A DNA stretch of 64,000 nt from Chloroflexota bacterium (GTDB lineage: Bacteria; Chloroflexota; UBA11872). Position numbers and translations under genes: made by a program. Shown piece by piece: positions 25,425 through 33,819 of this stretch (positions within the stretch are counted from its first letter, which is position 1; each line of letters starts with the position of its first letter). The stretch covers positions 310,001 through 374,000 of the forward strand of contig JAPOYR010000004.1 of NCBI GenBank assembly GCA_026706485.1. The letters are read 5' to 3'. The notes beneath the pieces were generated by a model. The model did no database searches and was not told where the DNA came from. It saw only the letters and a list, made by a program, of their open reading frames with translations.

Positions 25425-25587
25425 GTCATTTCGAGCGCAGCGAGAAATCTAAGGCGTTCCTTCTCCGACGCAGGGGTGAAGCTTTGCCGGCCCCGATCGT
25501 GATCTCGGCTCAAAGCGGGCCCGGCGGCGACCTACCGTCGAGACCATCTCATCGGCCGCGGATTCCTCGCTTGCGCTCGGAACGACG
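25425..25587. repeat. REP-like palindromic intergenic repeat (extended)
   Basis: Starts gtcatttcgagcgcagcgag and ends ttgcgctcggaacgacg, inverted relatives of each other about 160 bp apart. It fills most of the gap between the glycosylase and mrp, whose genes converge. The longer spacer sets it apart from the copies at 6814 and 12027. Confidence 0.65.
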
Positions 25588-25596
25588 GGCAAAGGT

Positions 25597-26670
25597 CTAG
25601 AGAACCGGCAGAGGCTCCGGCTTGGCGGCGTTGAGCTTGCTCAGTTGAGCCGTCATGTGCTGCGCGGCGTCGAAATACGCCGACCCGAGCGCGTCGCCGG
25701 CCCCCGACGCGGCGGGCGGTCGGCCCTGGTCGCCGCCCCTGCGGATGCGCGGGTCCAGCGGAATCTCGCCCAGCAACGGCACCCCCGCCGTCTCCGCGGC
25801 GCGCGCGGCGCCGCCGTGGTCGAAGATTTCGTGCCGCTCCTGGCAGTTGCCGCAGAGGAAGTAGGACATGTTCTCGACGACGCCGAGATTCGGCACGCGC
25901 AGCTTCTCGAACATGGCGATGCCGCGGCGCACGTCCTGCAGCGCCACTTCCTGCGGGGTGCTCACGATCACCGCGCCGGCCAGCGGGAGGATCTGTGCCA
26001 GCGACAGCGGGGCGTCGCCGGTACCCGGCGGCAGGTCCACGATCAGGTAGTCCAACTGGCCCCAGTCCACGTCCTCGATGAGCTGCCGCAGGGCCTGCGC
26101 CACCATGGGCCCGCGCCAGATCATGGCGGTGCCCTCGTCGGCCAGAAAGCCCATGGACATCACGGGAACGCCGTAGCCGTAGAGCGGCTGAATCTTGTCG
26201 TTGGCCAGAATCGGCCGCCCGTCGACGCCGAGCATGCCCGGCACGTTGGGGCCGTAGATGTCGGCGTCGAGAATCCCCACCCTGGCGCCCATGGCCTGCA
26301 GCGCGACGGTCAGGTTTACCGCCACGGTCGACTTGCCCACGCCCCCTTTGCCGCTCGCCACGGCGACGGTGTTCTTCACGCCCTGCAGCGGCTGACCGGA
26401 CTGGCCGAAGCCGGAATTCGCGGTCACGTTGCTGGACCACTCAATGTCGACGCCGCCGACCCACGGCAACCCCGCCAGCCGCTCGCGAACGGCTGCGTCG
26501 AGTGACTGCTTGACCGGTCCAAGCGGCACCGGCAGCACCAGGCCGAGTGCAACGGCGCCATCGGTGACCTGTACGTCGCGCGCGAGGTTGTATTCGCTAA
26601 ACGCCGCGCCCAGGAAGGGGTCGTGAATCGTGCGCAGCGCCTCGCGCACATCCGCCGTGGGCTGGTCCAT
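25597..26670 (-). CDS. mrp: Mrp/NBP35-type Fe-S cluster carrier ATPase
   Basis: A 357-aa P-loop protein that carries and hands over iron-sulfur clusters. An N-terminal MIP18 (DUF59) domain (VREALRTIHDPFLGAAFSEY) is followed by the deviant Walker A VASGKGGVGKSTVAVNL. LDADIYGPNVPGMLG is the Mrp signature, and the cluster-binding CxxC is YFLCGNCQERH. The C-terminus includes PLLGEIPLDPRIRRGGDQGR. Cytoplasmic. Other MIP18 proteins occur at 58878 and 60596, and a NifU-type scaffold at 35501. Confidence 0.94.
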   Translation of the reverse strand: MDQPTADVREALRTIHDPFLGAAFSEYNLARDVQVTDGAVALGLVLPVPLGPVKQSLDAAVRERLAGLPWVGGVDIEWSSNVTANSGFGQSGQPLQGVKNTVAVASGKGGVGKSTVAVNLTVALQAMGARVGILDADIYGPNVPGMLGVDGRPILANDKIQPLYGYGVPVMSMGFLADEGTAMIWRGPMVAQALRQLIEDVDWGQLDYLIVDLPPGTGDAPLSLAQILPLAGAVIVSTPQEVALQDVRRGIAMFEKLRVPNLGVVENMSYFLCGNCQERHEIFDHGGAARAAETAGVPLLGEIPLDPRIRRGGDQGRPPAASGAGDALGSAYFDAAQHMTAQLSKLNAAKPEPLPVL

Positions 26671-26729
26671 GCTGATTCCTGCGTGCCGCCGTTGGGATTT
26701 CCGGCCGGTTCTGGCAAGGCTAACGCGGC

Positions 26730-27851
26730 GTGACTTGGATGCCCAACAGGCCTGCCCGCCGTTCCAAGCGGCCGCCCACGCCTACACTGGTGCGGCCAAC
26801 CGCAATCATCGAGGGCACTCCGACGCGCGTCACCGTCATCGGTTCGGGGAGCTGGGGCACCACGCTGGCGGCGCTGGTGGCCGACGTTGGCGGCGCGTGC
26901 GTGCTGTGGGTGCACGACCCGGCCGAGGCCGACGCGATGGCGCGCCTCCGCGAAAACACGCGGTTCCTGCCCGGCATTCCGCTGCCCGACACGCTCACCA
27001 TCACCCACGACGCCGCGGCGGCGCTTGATGGCGCCGACGTGGTGGTACTGGCCGTTCCCATGCGGCGGCTGGCGGAGAACCTGGAGCGCTTGGGGCGCTG
27101 GTTGCCGCCGTCGGCCATTCTGGTCAGTGGCATCAAGGGCCTGGATCCGCCGACGGGCGCGCGCGTCTCCGAGGCCCTGGCCGAGCTGGTGGGCGGCGAT
27201 CTGACCGATCGCTTCGCGGTGGTTTCGGGCCCCAACTTCGCGCGTGAAATCGCCGCCCGCGAGCCGGCGGCCACGGTGGTGGCATCGGCAGACCCGGAAG
27301 TGGCGCGGACGGTCCAGCGGGCGTTGCGCGCGCCGTGGTTCCGCGCCTACACCAGCGACGACGTGATCGGCGTCGAGCTGGCCGGATCGCTCAAGAACGT
27401 CATCGCCATCGGCGCGGGCATGGCCGACGGCCTGCGCTCCAGCCAGAACGGCAAGGCGGTCTTGATGACGCGAGGGCTCGCCGAGATGACCCGCCTCGGA
27501 GTTGCCGCCGGGGCGAATCCCCTGACCTTCAGCGGCCTGGCCGGCGTGGGCGACCTGATTGCGACCTGCGGCAGCGCCAAATCCCGCAACCACTATGTGG
27601 GCAGCCAGCTGGCGCAAGGTCGGCCGCTGGACGAGATCACCGCGCAGATGGTGATGGTGGCCGAGGGCGTCGAAGCGGCGCGCGGGGCGCTGCGGCTCGC
27701 CCAACGTTTGCGGGTGGAAATGCCCATCGTCGAGCTGATGAACGTCGTGCTCTTCGAGGGCATGCCGGTTTCGGAAGCCGGCCAGCGGCTCATGGCCCGG
27801 GAGCCAAGCCACGAGCTCTGGGGGATTGGCGGGCAGGGGCAACAGTCGTAG
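26730..27851 (+). CDS. gpsA: Glycerol-3-phosphate dehydrogenase (NAD(P)+)
   Basis: Reduces dihydroxyacetone phosphate to glycerol-3-phosphate for phospholipid synthesis. The Rossmann motif VTVIGSGSWGTTLAALVAD lies about 34 residues in. VVSGPNFAREIA, the catalytic Lys region ELAGSLKNVIAIGAGMADGL and NGKAVLMTRGLAEMTRLG follow. The start is uncertain: GTG 26730, ATG 26739 and GTG 26790 are all in frame. The last gives 353 aa, closer to the family length, with no good ribosome site for any of them. Confidence 0.93.
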   Translation: MTWMPNRPARRSKRPPTPTLVRPTAIIEGTPTRVTVIGSGSWGTTLAALVADVGGACVLWVHDPAEADAMARLRENTRFLPGIPLPDTLTITHDAAAALDGADVVVLAVPMRRLAENLERLGRWLPPSAILVSGIKGLDPPTGARVSEALAELVGGDLTDRFAVVSGPNFAREIAAREPAATVVASADPEVARTVQRALRAPWFRAYTSDDVIGVELAGSLKNVIAIGAGMADGLRSSQNGKAVLMTRGLAEMTRLGVAAGANPLTFSGLAGVGDLIATCGSAKSRNHYVGSQLAQGRPLDEITAQMVMVAEGVEAARGALRLAQRLRVEMPIVELMNVVLFEGMPVSEAGQRLMAREPSHELWGIGGQGQQS

Positions 27852-27967
27852 GGCGAAGTGCTCACGGGCGTCCCCGCGACCATTTGCCTGGCAGTGACGT
27901 ACACTTGCCCCATAACGGGCACCGGCTGCCGGCCGGAATATCCCGAAACGCGAAGGGGGTGATCTGT

Positions 27968-28021
27968 ATGGGCGATGCCAGTCCGAAGGGTCCCCGAACA
28001 GAGAAGGTGCGCGCGAGCTAG
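27968..28021 (+). CDS. Possible 17-aa peptide with a strong ribosome-binding site
   Basis: ATG is preceded by AAGGGGGTGATCTGT, a near-perfect Shine-Dalgarno at good spacing, and encodes MGDASPKGPRTEKVRAS before TAG. Nothing else supports it. It could be a small protein, a leader peptide, or chance. It lies in the 514-bp gap 27852-28365, which otherwise holds only hairpins and palindromes. Confidence 0.25.
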   Translation: MGDASPKGPRTEKVRAS

Positions 28022-28076
28022 CGCGAGTCTTCGCCCGCGGCCAGCGGTCGCGGGCCTGATGTTCGGAGACGCAGAA

Positions 28077-28108
28077 ACGGTCCGCCGTCGAGCGGGCCGT
28101 TCCTGCTT
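28077..28108 (+). terminator. Hairpin downstream of the 17-aa ORF
   Basis: AACGG-T-CCGC, loop CGTCGA, GCGG-G-CCGTT, followed by CCTGCTT. The stem is strong with one mismatch, but the T-run is poor. It may end the gpsA or small-ORF transcript. Confidence 0.4.
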
Positions 28109-28133
28109 AAGCAGACCCTTGCGTGTCCCCTCC

Positions 28134-28181
28134 GTCATTCCCGCGAAGCCTGTCCCCGCGCAGGCGGGGAGCCGGAATCCA
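28134..28181. repeat. Short intergenic palindrome (gtcattcccgcg type)
   Basis: gtcattcccgcgaagcctg..caggcggggagccggaatcc forms an imperfect hairpin. It is related to the copy at 11943-11987. Confidence 0.55.
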
Positions 28182-28221
28182 GTCCGGTCGAACCAGTAGG
28201 CGCGCCGGGTGCTTCGGTAGG

Positions 28222-28320
28222 GGCGGGTCTCAGACCCGCCCGTTCGCGTTTACGCGAAGGCGGGCATCTAGCGGCCGCTGAGTCTAATGACCCACGGGTA
28301 GGGGCGGTTCGTGAACCGCC
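28222..28320. repeat. Two perfect short palindromes upstream of RidA
   Basis: ggcgggtctcagacccgcc (28222-28240) and ggcggttcgtgaaccgcc (28303-28320) are near-perfect inverted repeats, each preceded by gtaggg or taggg. They look like two members of one dispersed family rather than protein-binding operators. They lie just past the 3' end of the minus-strand RidA gene. Confidence 0.6.
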
Positions 28321-28365
28321 CTTATCTGGCTGTGGAAACGTCTTCCCATGCAGCCCGACCGGCCG

Positions 28366-28818
28366 CTATGCCTCCAGCTCGAACACCGCCTCGATCTCCA
28401 CCGGAATGTTCATCGGCAGCGTGCTCGTGCCCACGGCGGAGCGCGCATGGCGGCCCGCGTCGCCGAACACCTCGACCATCAGGTCGGAGCAGCCGTTGAC
28501 CACTCGGTGGGCTTGGTCCATGCCCGGCGCCACGTTCACGAACCCAACCACCTTGACGACCTGCCGCACCCGGTCCAGCGACCCGGCCGCCTGCCGCACC
28601 TGGGCCAGGATGTTCAGCCCGGCGGCGCGGGCCGCGGCAGCGCCCTGCTCGATCGTATATTCCCGGCCGATCTGCCCGCCGCCCCAATCCGGACCCGGCG
28701 GCTGCCCCGCGATCCACAGCTGCGCCCCGCTGCGAACCGCCGGCACATAGCCGGCCATCGGCCGCGGCGCGTCGGGGAGTTCGATGCCGAGTTCGGTCAG
28801 GCGTTCTTCAAATGACAT
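28366..28818 (-). CDS. RidA/YjgF-family protein
   Basis: A 150-aa protein of the Rid family (enamine/imine deaminase or related trimer). SGAQLWIAGQPPGPDWGGGQ is the N-terminal strand region, ARAAGLNILAQVRQAAGSLD the helix, and VVKVVGFVNVAPGMDQAHRV the following strand. The C-terminal RSAVGTSTLPMNIPVEIEAV replaces the usual 'R.a...~LP.~~~vEie' element and keeps the Arg. These features fit the YjgF_endoribonuc-like subgroup. Cytoplasmic. Exact activity unknown. Confidence 0.88.
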   Translation of the reverse strand: MSFEERLTELGIELPDAPRPMAGYVPAVRSGAQLWIAGQPPGPDWGGGQIGREYTIEQGAAAARAAGLNILAQVRQAAGSLDRVRQVVKVVGFVNVAPGMDQAHRVVNGCSDLMVEVFGDAGRHARSAVGTSTLPMNIPVEIEAVFELEA

Positions 28819-28873
28819 GCGCGCGCCTCTTCTCGCGGCCGTCCGCGGCCGGGCATTGTAGGCGCCGGCGTGC

Positions 28874-30094
28874 TCAGGGCAGCCAGGCTGTATTCAGGAG
28901 CGTGAGCCCGACAGTGGGCAAGAGCGACGTGGGCGCGAAACTCGCGGCGAGCAGTTGCACCGCGCTGAACGTCGTCCCGACGATGCCTAACGCAATCGCC
29001 ACAAGGCCGAGCGCCCAGGGTCCGGAAGCATGCGTCCGTCGCATGAGGAGCACACCCGCCCTCGCCGGCACCACACTTAGCGCAACGACGAGCAGCAGAA
29101 ACAGAAGAATCGCTACTCCAATATTCGGGAAATAAAGCAGCCACGTCCTCGGGAAATAAAGCATCCACGGGCCCGTAAGTAACGTAGATAGAAATGTAGA
29201 TACACAATAGGTGAATCCAATGACTGCAATCGCGATGATCACAAAGGCCAACGCTTGTACGTTGGAGATAGTCTTATTTCGGATCAATAAAATTCCGACA
29301 ATTATCGATGCCAATAGCATCACTACGATCAAAGCTATATCCACGGTCGTTGAGGCGTACCACCCTTCGAAAGTCGCAAGGGAAGTCGTGAGTTGAGAGG
29401 CTTTATGGATAGTTGCAATCATTCCCAGCACGATGACCACGATTCCGAGTGACCTCACGGGGGAGTCCCGTTTGCTTCGCAAGAAATGGAATCCCACGGC
29501 CGGGGGCACCACGGTTAGCGCCACGGTTTCGGCAATCAGAGCGGCTATGGGGACTGACATCTCCGAGTCGGAAGTTACCAACCAATGCACCAACCCAGCG
29601 CTGTGTGCCAACCCGACGGCTCCCAGCGTCATTACCATGAAACCCAGCGCCTGTTGACTCGTAAGTCCCTTTGTTCGCATCAACCGGACTCCCACTACTG
29701 CTGGCACGACACTCAGGGCTGCGACCAAGAGCACCGAGAAGGGTGAAACTGTCGGCAGAGCAAAGGCGAGCTCGGCGACAGCGTAGGCGGTGCCGATGAC
29801 GCCCACGGCGATGGTGATCAGGCCGAGCGACCAGGCGCCGGACGCACTCGGTCTTCGCATCAAGATGAGGCCCGCCGGTACCAGCGCCGCGGCAATCGCC
29901 ACGACCAGCACGGACCAGATAAGGGTGCGCAAATTGATGTAGGTGTCGAATAGTACGGGCGTCGAAGAGGCCGACACGCCAGGCCCGACCGCGAGCCGAA
30001 AGACCACCGAGGCCACGAGCGGAGTGAGCGGGAGGAGCGCCAGGGCGGCGACTAGGCCGATGCGCCTCAGTCGAGGCCCGCGTAGGCGTTCCAT
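28874..30094 (-). CDS. Polytopic membrane protein with five internal repeats
   Basis: A 406-aa, very hydrophobic protein of no family I know. After one N-terminal helix (VAALALLPLTPLVASVVFRL) the sequence repeats a two-helix unit about five times. Each unit has a helix ending in '(A/V)(L)SVVPA..GV.LMR', a short polar link often containing '(S/T)..A', and a helix 'LG(F/L)(V/I)...LG.(I/V)(G/A)T'. Copies lie near residues 60-115, 120-175, 180-240, 245-300 and 330-395. Units 3 and 4 are more divergent and more AT-rich than the rest. About 11 helices are predicted by eye. Confidence 0.7.
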   Translation of the reverse strand: MERLRGPRLRRIGLVAALALLPLTPLVASVVFRLAVGPGVSASSTPVLFDTYINLRTLIWSVLVVAIAAALVPAGLILMRRPSASGAWSLGLITIAVGVIGTAYAVAELAFALPTVSPFSVLLVAALSVVPAVVGVRLMRTKGLTSQQALGFMVMTLGAVGLAHSAGLVHWLVTSDSEMSVPIAALIAETVALTVVPPAVGFHFLRSKRDSPVRSLGIVVIVLGMIATIHKASQLTTSLATFEGWYASTTVDIALIVVMLLASIIVGILLIRNKTISNVQALAFVIIAIAVIGFTYCVSTFLSTLLTGPWMLYFPRTWLLYFPNIGVAILLFLLLVVALSVVPARAGVLLMRRTHASGPWALGLVAIALGIVGTTFSAVQLLAASFAPTSLLPTVGLTLLNTAWLP

Positions 30095-30166
30095 CGGCCT
30101 ATTGCGATCTTTGCGCCGTCAACGAGTGACGAAGGACCCAGTCAACGATCCCGTTGGGGACCACGG

Positions 30167-31210
30167 CTAGCCCCCACGGCAATCCAGCACGATCTTCCCG
30201 CCCTCGCCCGCCTTCGCACGGCGCACGCCAGTGACGGCCTCCGTGAGCGGCAGCACCTCGGTGACGATGGGCTCTAGGTCCAGCAGCGGCACGAGGTCCA
30301 GGGCGCGCTGGAACGTGTTGAGCCGGGTGTTGCTGCCCACGATGCGCAGCTCGTGTGAGAACAGGTCGTAGGGCTTGAGGTCGAACGTGGCCTCCGGATT
30401 GGCCAGGCTCAGCACCAGGATCGTGCCGCTGTCGCGCACGCTGTCGATGCAGGCCTGAAACGCCGGGTTCACGCCGGCGGCCTCGATGCAAATGTCGGCG
30501 CCCAGGCCGCGCGTGGCGTCGCGCACGGCCGCGGGCACGTCGTCCGTGGTCGGGTCCAGGATGACGTCCGCGCCCAGCTCCGCCACCAGGTCGCGGCGCG
30601 AGGGATGCGGCTCGCTCACCAGCACGCGGGAGGCGCCGCTGTGCTTGGCCATCTGCATGGCCAGCAGGCCGATCGGTCCGGCCCCGGCCACGAACACGAA
30701 ATCGCCGGCGCTGATGTCGATGCGGTCGAATCCGCGCAGCACGCAGCCCAGCGGCTCGGTGAGACTGACGAGTTGCGGGTCCAGGTGTTCCGGGAACCGC
30801 ACGACGTTGCGGTAGTCGACGACGGTGTACTCGGCCCAGGCTCCGCTGCCGCGCATGCCGCGCATGCTGGTGCAGAAATTCGTGATGCCCTTGCGGCAGG
30901 GCGCGCAGGTCTGGCAGGGCGTGCGCGGCTCGACGACCACGCGGTCGCCCACTTGAAGGTCCGGCACCGCACCGCCGACCGCCACGACCGTGCCGGTGAA
31001 CTCGTGGCCCGGCACCCAGGGCTGGTCGTAGTTGGGCAGCCAGGCGTCGAAGGTCCAGCCGTCCCAGTAGTGCAGGTCCGTGCCGCAGATGCCGCAAAAT
31101 GCCACGTCCACGGCCACGTCGGTGGGCTCGACGTTGGGAACCGGACGGGTCTCGATCCGCAAGTCGCCGGGTCCGTGGAGCACGGCGGCGGTCATCGTCG
31201 TCGGAAGCAT
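30167..31210 (-). CDS. Zinc-dependent alcohol/threonine dehydrogenase family (MDR) enzyme
   Basis: A 347-aa medium-chain dehydrogenase. The catalytic zinc site is CGICGTDLHYWDGW plus GHEFTGTVVAVGG. The structural zinc Cys are in PCQTCAPCRKGITNFC. The NAD-binding Rossmann motif is FVFVAGAGPIGLLAMQMAKH. Relatives include threonine 3-dehydrogenase and sorbitol/polyol dehydrogenases; the substrate is not evident. I chose the ATG at 31210 (MLPTTM). A later ATG at 31195 would start at MTAAVLHGP, also plausible. Confidence 0.9.
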   Translation of the reverse strand: MLPTTMTAAVLHGPGDLRIETRPVPNVEPTDVAVDVAFCGICGTDLHYWDGWTFDAWLPNYDQPWVPGHEFTGTVVAVGGAVPDLQVGDRVVVEPRTPCQTCAPCRKGITNFCTSMRGMRGSGAWAEYTVVDYRNVVRFPEHLDPQLVSLTEPLGCVLRGFDRIDISAGDFVFVAGAGPIGLLAMQMAKHSGASRVLVSEPHPSRRDLVAELGADVILDPTTDDVPAAVRDATRGLGADICIEAAGVNPAFQACIDSVRDSGTILVLSLANPEATFDLKPYDLFSHELRIVGSNTRLNTFQRALDLVPLLDLEPIVTEVLPLTEAVTGVRRAKAGEGGKIVLDCRGG

Positions 31211-31356
31211 CGCAAGGGCCTCGGATTCGGAGCCGTGCTGCAAGCTAGCCCGCAACCGCGGCGACGGCAACCGGCGGCGCGGCGGATGCCTGGCCAGGCA
31301 CCCTCGGTTACCATGACGCGGCGCGGCGAGCGCCTCGGGCCCCAGGGAGGCAACCC

Positions 31357-32382
31357 ATGTCTGACGAGCGCTCGGGCGCCATCGATTCCGCCATCGCGCA
31401 GATCGAGCGCAAGTTCGGCGCCGGCGCGGTCATGCGCATGGACGACCAGGCCCGCGACCCGATTCCGGTGGTCTCCACCGGCTCATTGAGTATCGACCTT
31501 GCCCTGGGTGTGGGCGGGCTACCGCGGGGCCGTGTGGTGGAAGTCTTCGGCCCCGAGAGCTCCGGCAAGACCACCCTGGCGCTGCATGCGGTGGCCGAAG
31601 CGCAGCGAGCGGGGGGGACGGCGGTGTTCACGGACGTGGAGCACGCGCTGGACCCGGCCTATGCCGAACAGCTCGGTGTCAACATCGCCGATCTGATCGT
31701 CTCGCAGCCGAACACCGGCGAGGAGGCGCTCGAGATCACGGACGTCTTCGTGCGCAGCAACGCCGTGGACATCATCGTCGTGGACTCGGTGGCGGCGCTG
31801 GTTCCCCGCGCCGAGATCGAGGGCGACATGGGCGACATGCAGGTGGGCTTGCAGGCCCGACTCATGTCGCAGGCCATGCGCAAGCTCACGGCCAACATCA
31901 ATCGCTCGCGCGCCATCGTCATCTTCATCAACCAGCTGCGCGAGAAGATCGGCGTCATGTTCGGCAATCCGGAGACTACGCCCGGCGGACGGGCCTTGAA
32001 GTTCTACTCTTCGGTGCGGCTCGATATCCGGCGCATTGGACAGATCAAAGTTGGCACCGAGAGCGTGGGCGCTCGCACGCGCGTGCGCGTGGTGAAGAAC
32101 AAGGTCGCGCCGCCCTTCCGCACGGCGGAGTTCGACATGATGTACGGCACCGGCATCTCGCGGGAGGGTGACCTGCTGGACCTCGGCGTCGAGCAGGGGA
32201 TCCTTACTAAGAGCGGCGCCCACTACTCCTACGACGGCACGCGGCTGGGCATGGGACGCGAAAACGCCAAGACGTTCCTGCGCGAGAACCCGGACCTGGC
32301 CGAACGAGTCGACCAGGCGGTGCGGGCGGCGACACTGGGCCCGGCCGCCGAGGACGAGGCGGTGGCGGCGGCCGCCGGGTAG
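31357..32382 (+). CDS. recA: Recombinase RecA
   Basis: A 341-aa strand-exchange and SOS co-protease protein. Walker A is [15 protein letters not shown], and the RecA signature region [20 protein letters not shown] is intact. Loop L1 contains the [20 protein letters not shown] segment. The N-terminal [20 protein letters not shown] with FGAGAVMRM is typical. AGGGAGG precedes the ATG. The C-terminal tail is short and only mildly acidic. No clear LexA box was recognised upstream. Confidence 0.98.
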   Translation: MSDERSGAIDSAIAQIERKFGAGAVMRMDDQARDPIPVVSTGSLSIDLALGVGGLPRGRVVEVFGPESSGKTTLALHAVAEAQRAGGTAVFTDVEHALDPAYAEQLGVNIADLIVSQPNTGEEALEITDVFVRSNAVDIIVVDSVAALVPRAEIEGDMGDMQVGLQARLMSQAMRKLTANINRSRAIVIFINQLREKIGVMFGNPETTPGGRALKFYSSVRLDIRRIGQIKVGTESVGARTRVRVVKNKVAPPFRTAEFDMMYGTGISREGDLLDLGVEQGILTKSGAHYSYDGTRLGMGRENAKTFLRENPDLAERVDQAVRAATLGPAAEDEAVAAAAG

Positions 32383-32397
32383 GCGGCGCCGGCCAGC

Positions 32398-32832
32398 GTG
32401 GACGAAGACGGCCAGGGACCGGTTGCCGCGGCCGTCAACGGTGGGCATATGGACGAAATCGTCACCAGCACGGCGGCGCTGCTGGCACGACGGCATCGAC
32501 GGCCGCTCCTGCTGCTGAACGTGATCGAGGTCGGTCATCAGCAGCCGCTGGAAACCTCGGACGAGCAGGCGTTGGTCCGGGCCGAGTCGGTCCTGGCAGC
32601 CGCCCAGGAGCACGTGGGCGATCGACGCGTGAAGGTGCAAACCGAGGTGTGCCAGGCGCGCGCGGCTTCGACGGCGATCATCGCCGCGGCGCTGCGCCAC
32701 GACGCAGCCTCGATCGTGGTCGGCACGCATCGCTTTCTGGGACAGCACGAGTGCGACCTGGGATCCACGGCGACGCACGTGCTCCGCCAGAGCCCGATCC
32801 CGGTCACCGTGTGCTACGACCCGATCCGCTGA
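32398..32832 (+). CDS. Universal stress protein (UspA-type)
   Basis: A 144-aa single-domain Usp-like protein. PVAAAVNGGHMDEIVTSTAA starts the fold, HRRPLLLLNVIEV is beta-2, and SIVVGTHRFLGQHECDLGST carries a G-x3-4-G-x6-GS nucleotide-binding loop, followed by HVLRQSPIPVTV. The GTG start at 32398 lies 15 nt after the recA stop, and the next gene begins 3 nt after its own stop, so recA-usp-prs-like-ggt look like one transcript. Role inferred from family only. Confidence 0.8.
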   Translation: MDEDGQGPVAAAVNGGHMDEIVTSTAALLARRHRRPLLLLNVIEVGHQQPLETSDEQALVRAESVLAAAQEHVGDRRVKVQTEVCQARAASTAIIAAALRHDAASIVVGTHRFLGQHECDLGSTATHVLRQSPIPVTVCYDPIR

Positions 32833-32835
32833 CCG

Positions 32836-33819
32836 GTGGCTCTCCACGGAACGCGCTTGAGCATGCACGACAACGGGCTGATGGTTTTCGGCTGCCGCGG
32901 GCACCCCGTGCTCACCGAGGGCATCTGCCGCGAGGTGGGCTGCTCCCCGGGCGCCATGGAGACCTTCGAGTACGGCAACGACAACACCTTTGTCCGCGTG
33001 CTGGAAAACGTGCGCGAAGCCGATGTGTTCGTGGTCCAAACGGCGGGCCGGCCGGTCAACCAGTCGGTCATGGAGCTGTTCATCACCATCGACGCCCTGC
33101 GCCGCGCCTCGGCCGCGCGGGTCACGGCCGTCGTGCCCTATTTCCCCTACATGCGCTCCGACAAGAAGGACCAGCCGCGCGTAGCGATTACGGCGCGCTT
33201 GGTCGCCGACCTGCTGGCCACCGCCGGCGCCAACCGCGTGCTCACGCTGGACCTGCACGCCGAGCAGATCGGGGGATTCTTCAGCATCCCCAGCGACCAC
33301 TTGAGCGGAATGCCGCTGCTCACCCAATACTTCGAAGACCTGGGATTCGACGACCTCGTGGTCGTGGGCGATACCGGACGCATCAAGACCGCCAGCGAGT
33401 GCGCGCGGCGGCTGCGGGCGCCGCTCGCCGTGCTGGATAAGTTCCGCGACCCGCTCACGTCCGAGGTCATGGTTCGCGGGCTGGTCGGCGACGTGCGCGG
33501 ACGCACGGTGCTCTACGTGGAAGATGAGGTGGTCACCGGGCAGTCCATCCGCGAGGGCTTGCGCGAAATCCTGAAACAAGAGCCGCGCGCCGTATACGCT
33601 GCCTGCGTGCACCCGGTGTTCACCGACGAGGCTTACGAGATCGTGGACGCGTCGCCGCTGGAAGAAATGGTGGTGACCGACAGCATTCCACTCGACCCGG
33701 GCCGGCCCCAGGGCAAGATTCGCGTGCTGCCGGTCGCCCCCCTGCTGGCCGAGGCCATCCGGCGTATCCATACCGGCGAATCGGTGAGCGCCCTCTTCTC
33801 GGAAACGGCGGTGGCCTGA
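32836..33819 (+). CDS. Divergent ribose-phosphate pyrophosphokinase-like protein
   Basis: 327 aa with the overall PRPP synthetase plan: FEYGNDNTFVRVLENVREAD replaces the N-terminal 'F.DGE....~NVRG.DV' element. PYFPYMRSDKKDQPRVAITA corresponds to the catalytic flexible-loop Y-x-RQD(R/K) region, and LTLDLHAEQIGGFF to the DLH-x-QIQGFF motif. The usual PVVSPDxGG reads VVVGDTGRIKTA, and the C-terminal PRPP loop (normally DD.I.TGGT) reads VEDEVVTGQSI. It may make PRPP or be a Prs-like regulator or paralogue. The stop overlaps the ggt ATG by one base. Confidence 0.75.
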   Translation: MALHGTRLSMHDNGLMVFGCRGHPVLTEGICREVGCSPGAMETFEYGNDNTFVRVLENVREADVFVVQTAGRPVNQSVMELFITIDALRRASAARVTAVVPYFPYMRSDKKDQPRVAITARLVADLLATAGANRVLTLDLHAEQIGGFFSIPSDHLSGMPLLTQYFEDLGFDDLVVVGDTGRIKTASECARRLRAPLAVLDKFRDPLTSEVMVRGLVGDVRGRTVLYVEDEVVTGQSIREGLREILKQEPRAVYAACVHPVFTDEAYEIVDASPLEEMVVTDSIPLDPGRPQGKIRVLPVAPLLAEAIRRIHTGESVSALFSETAVA

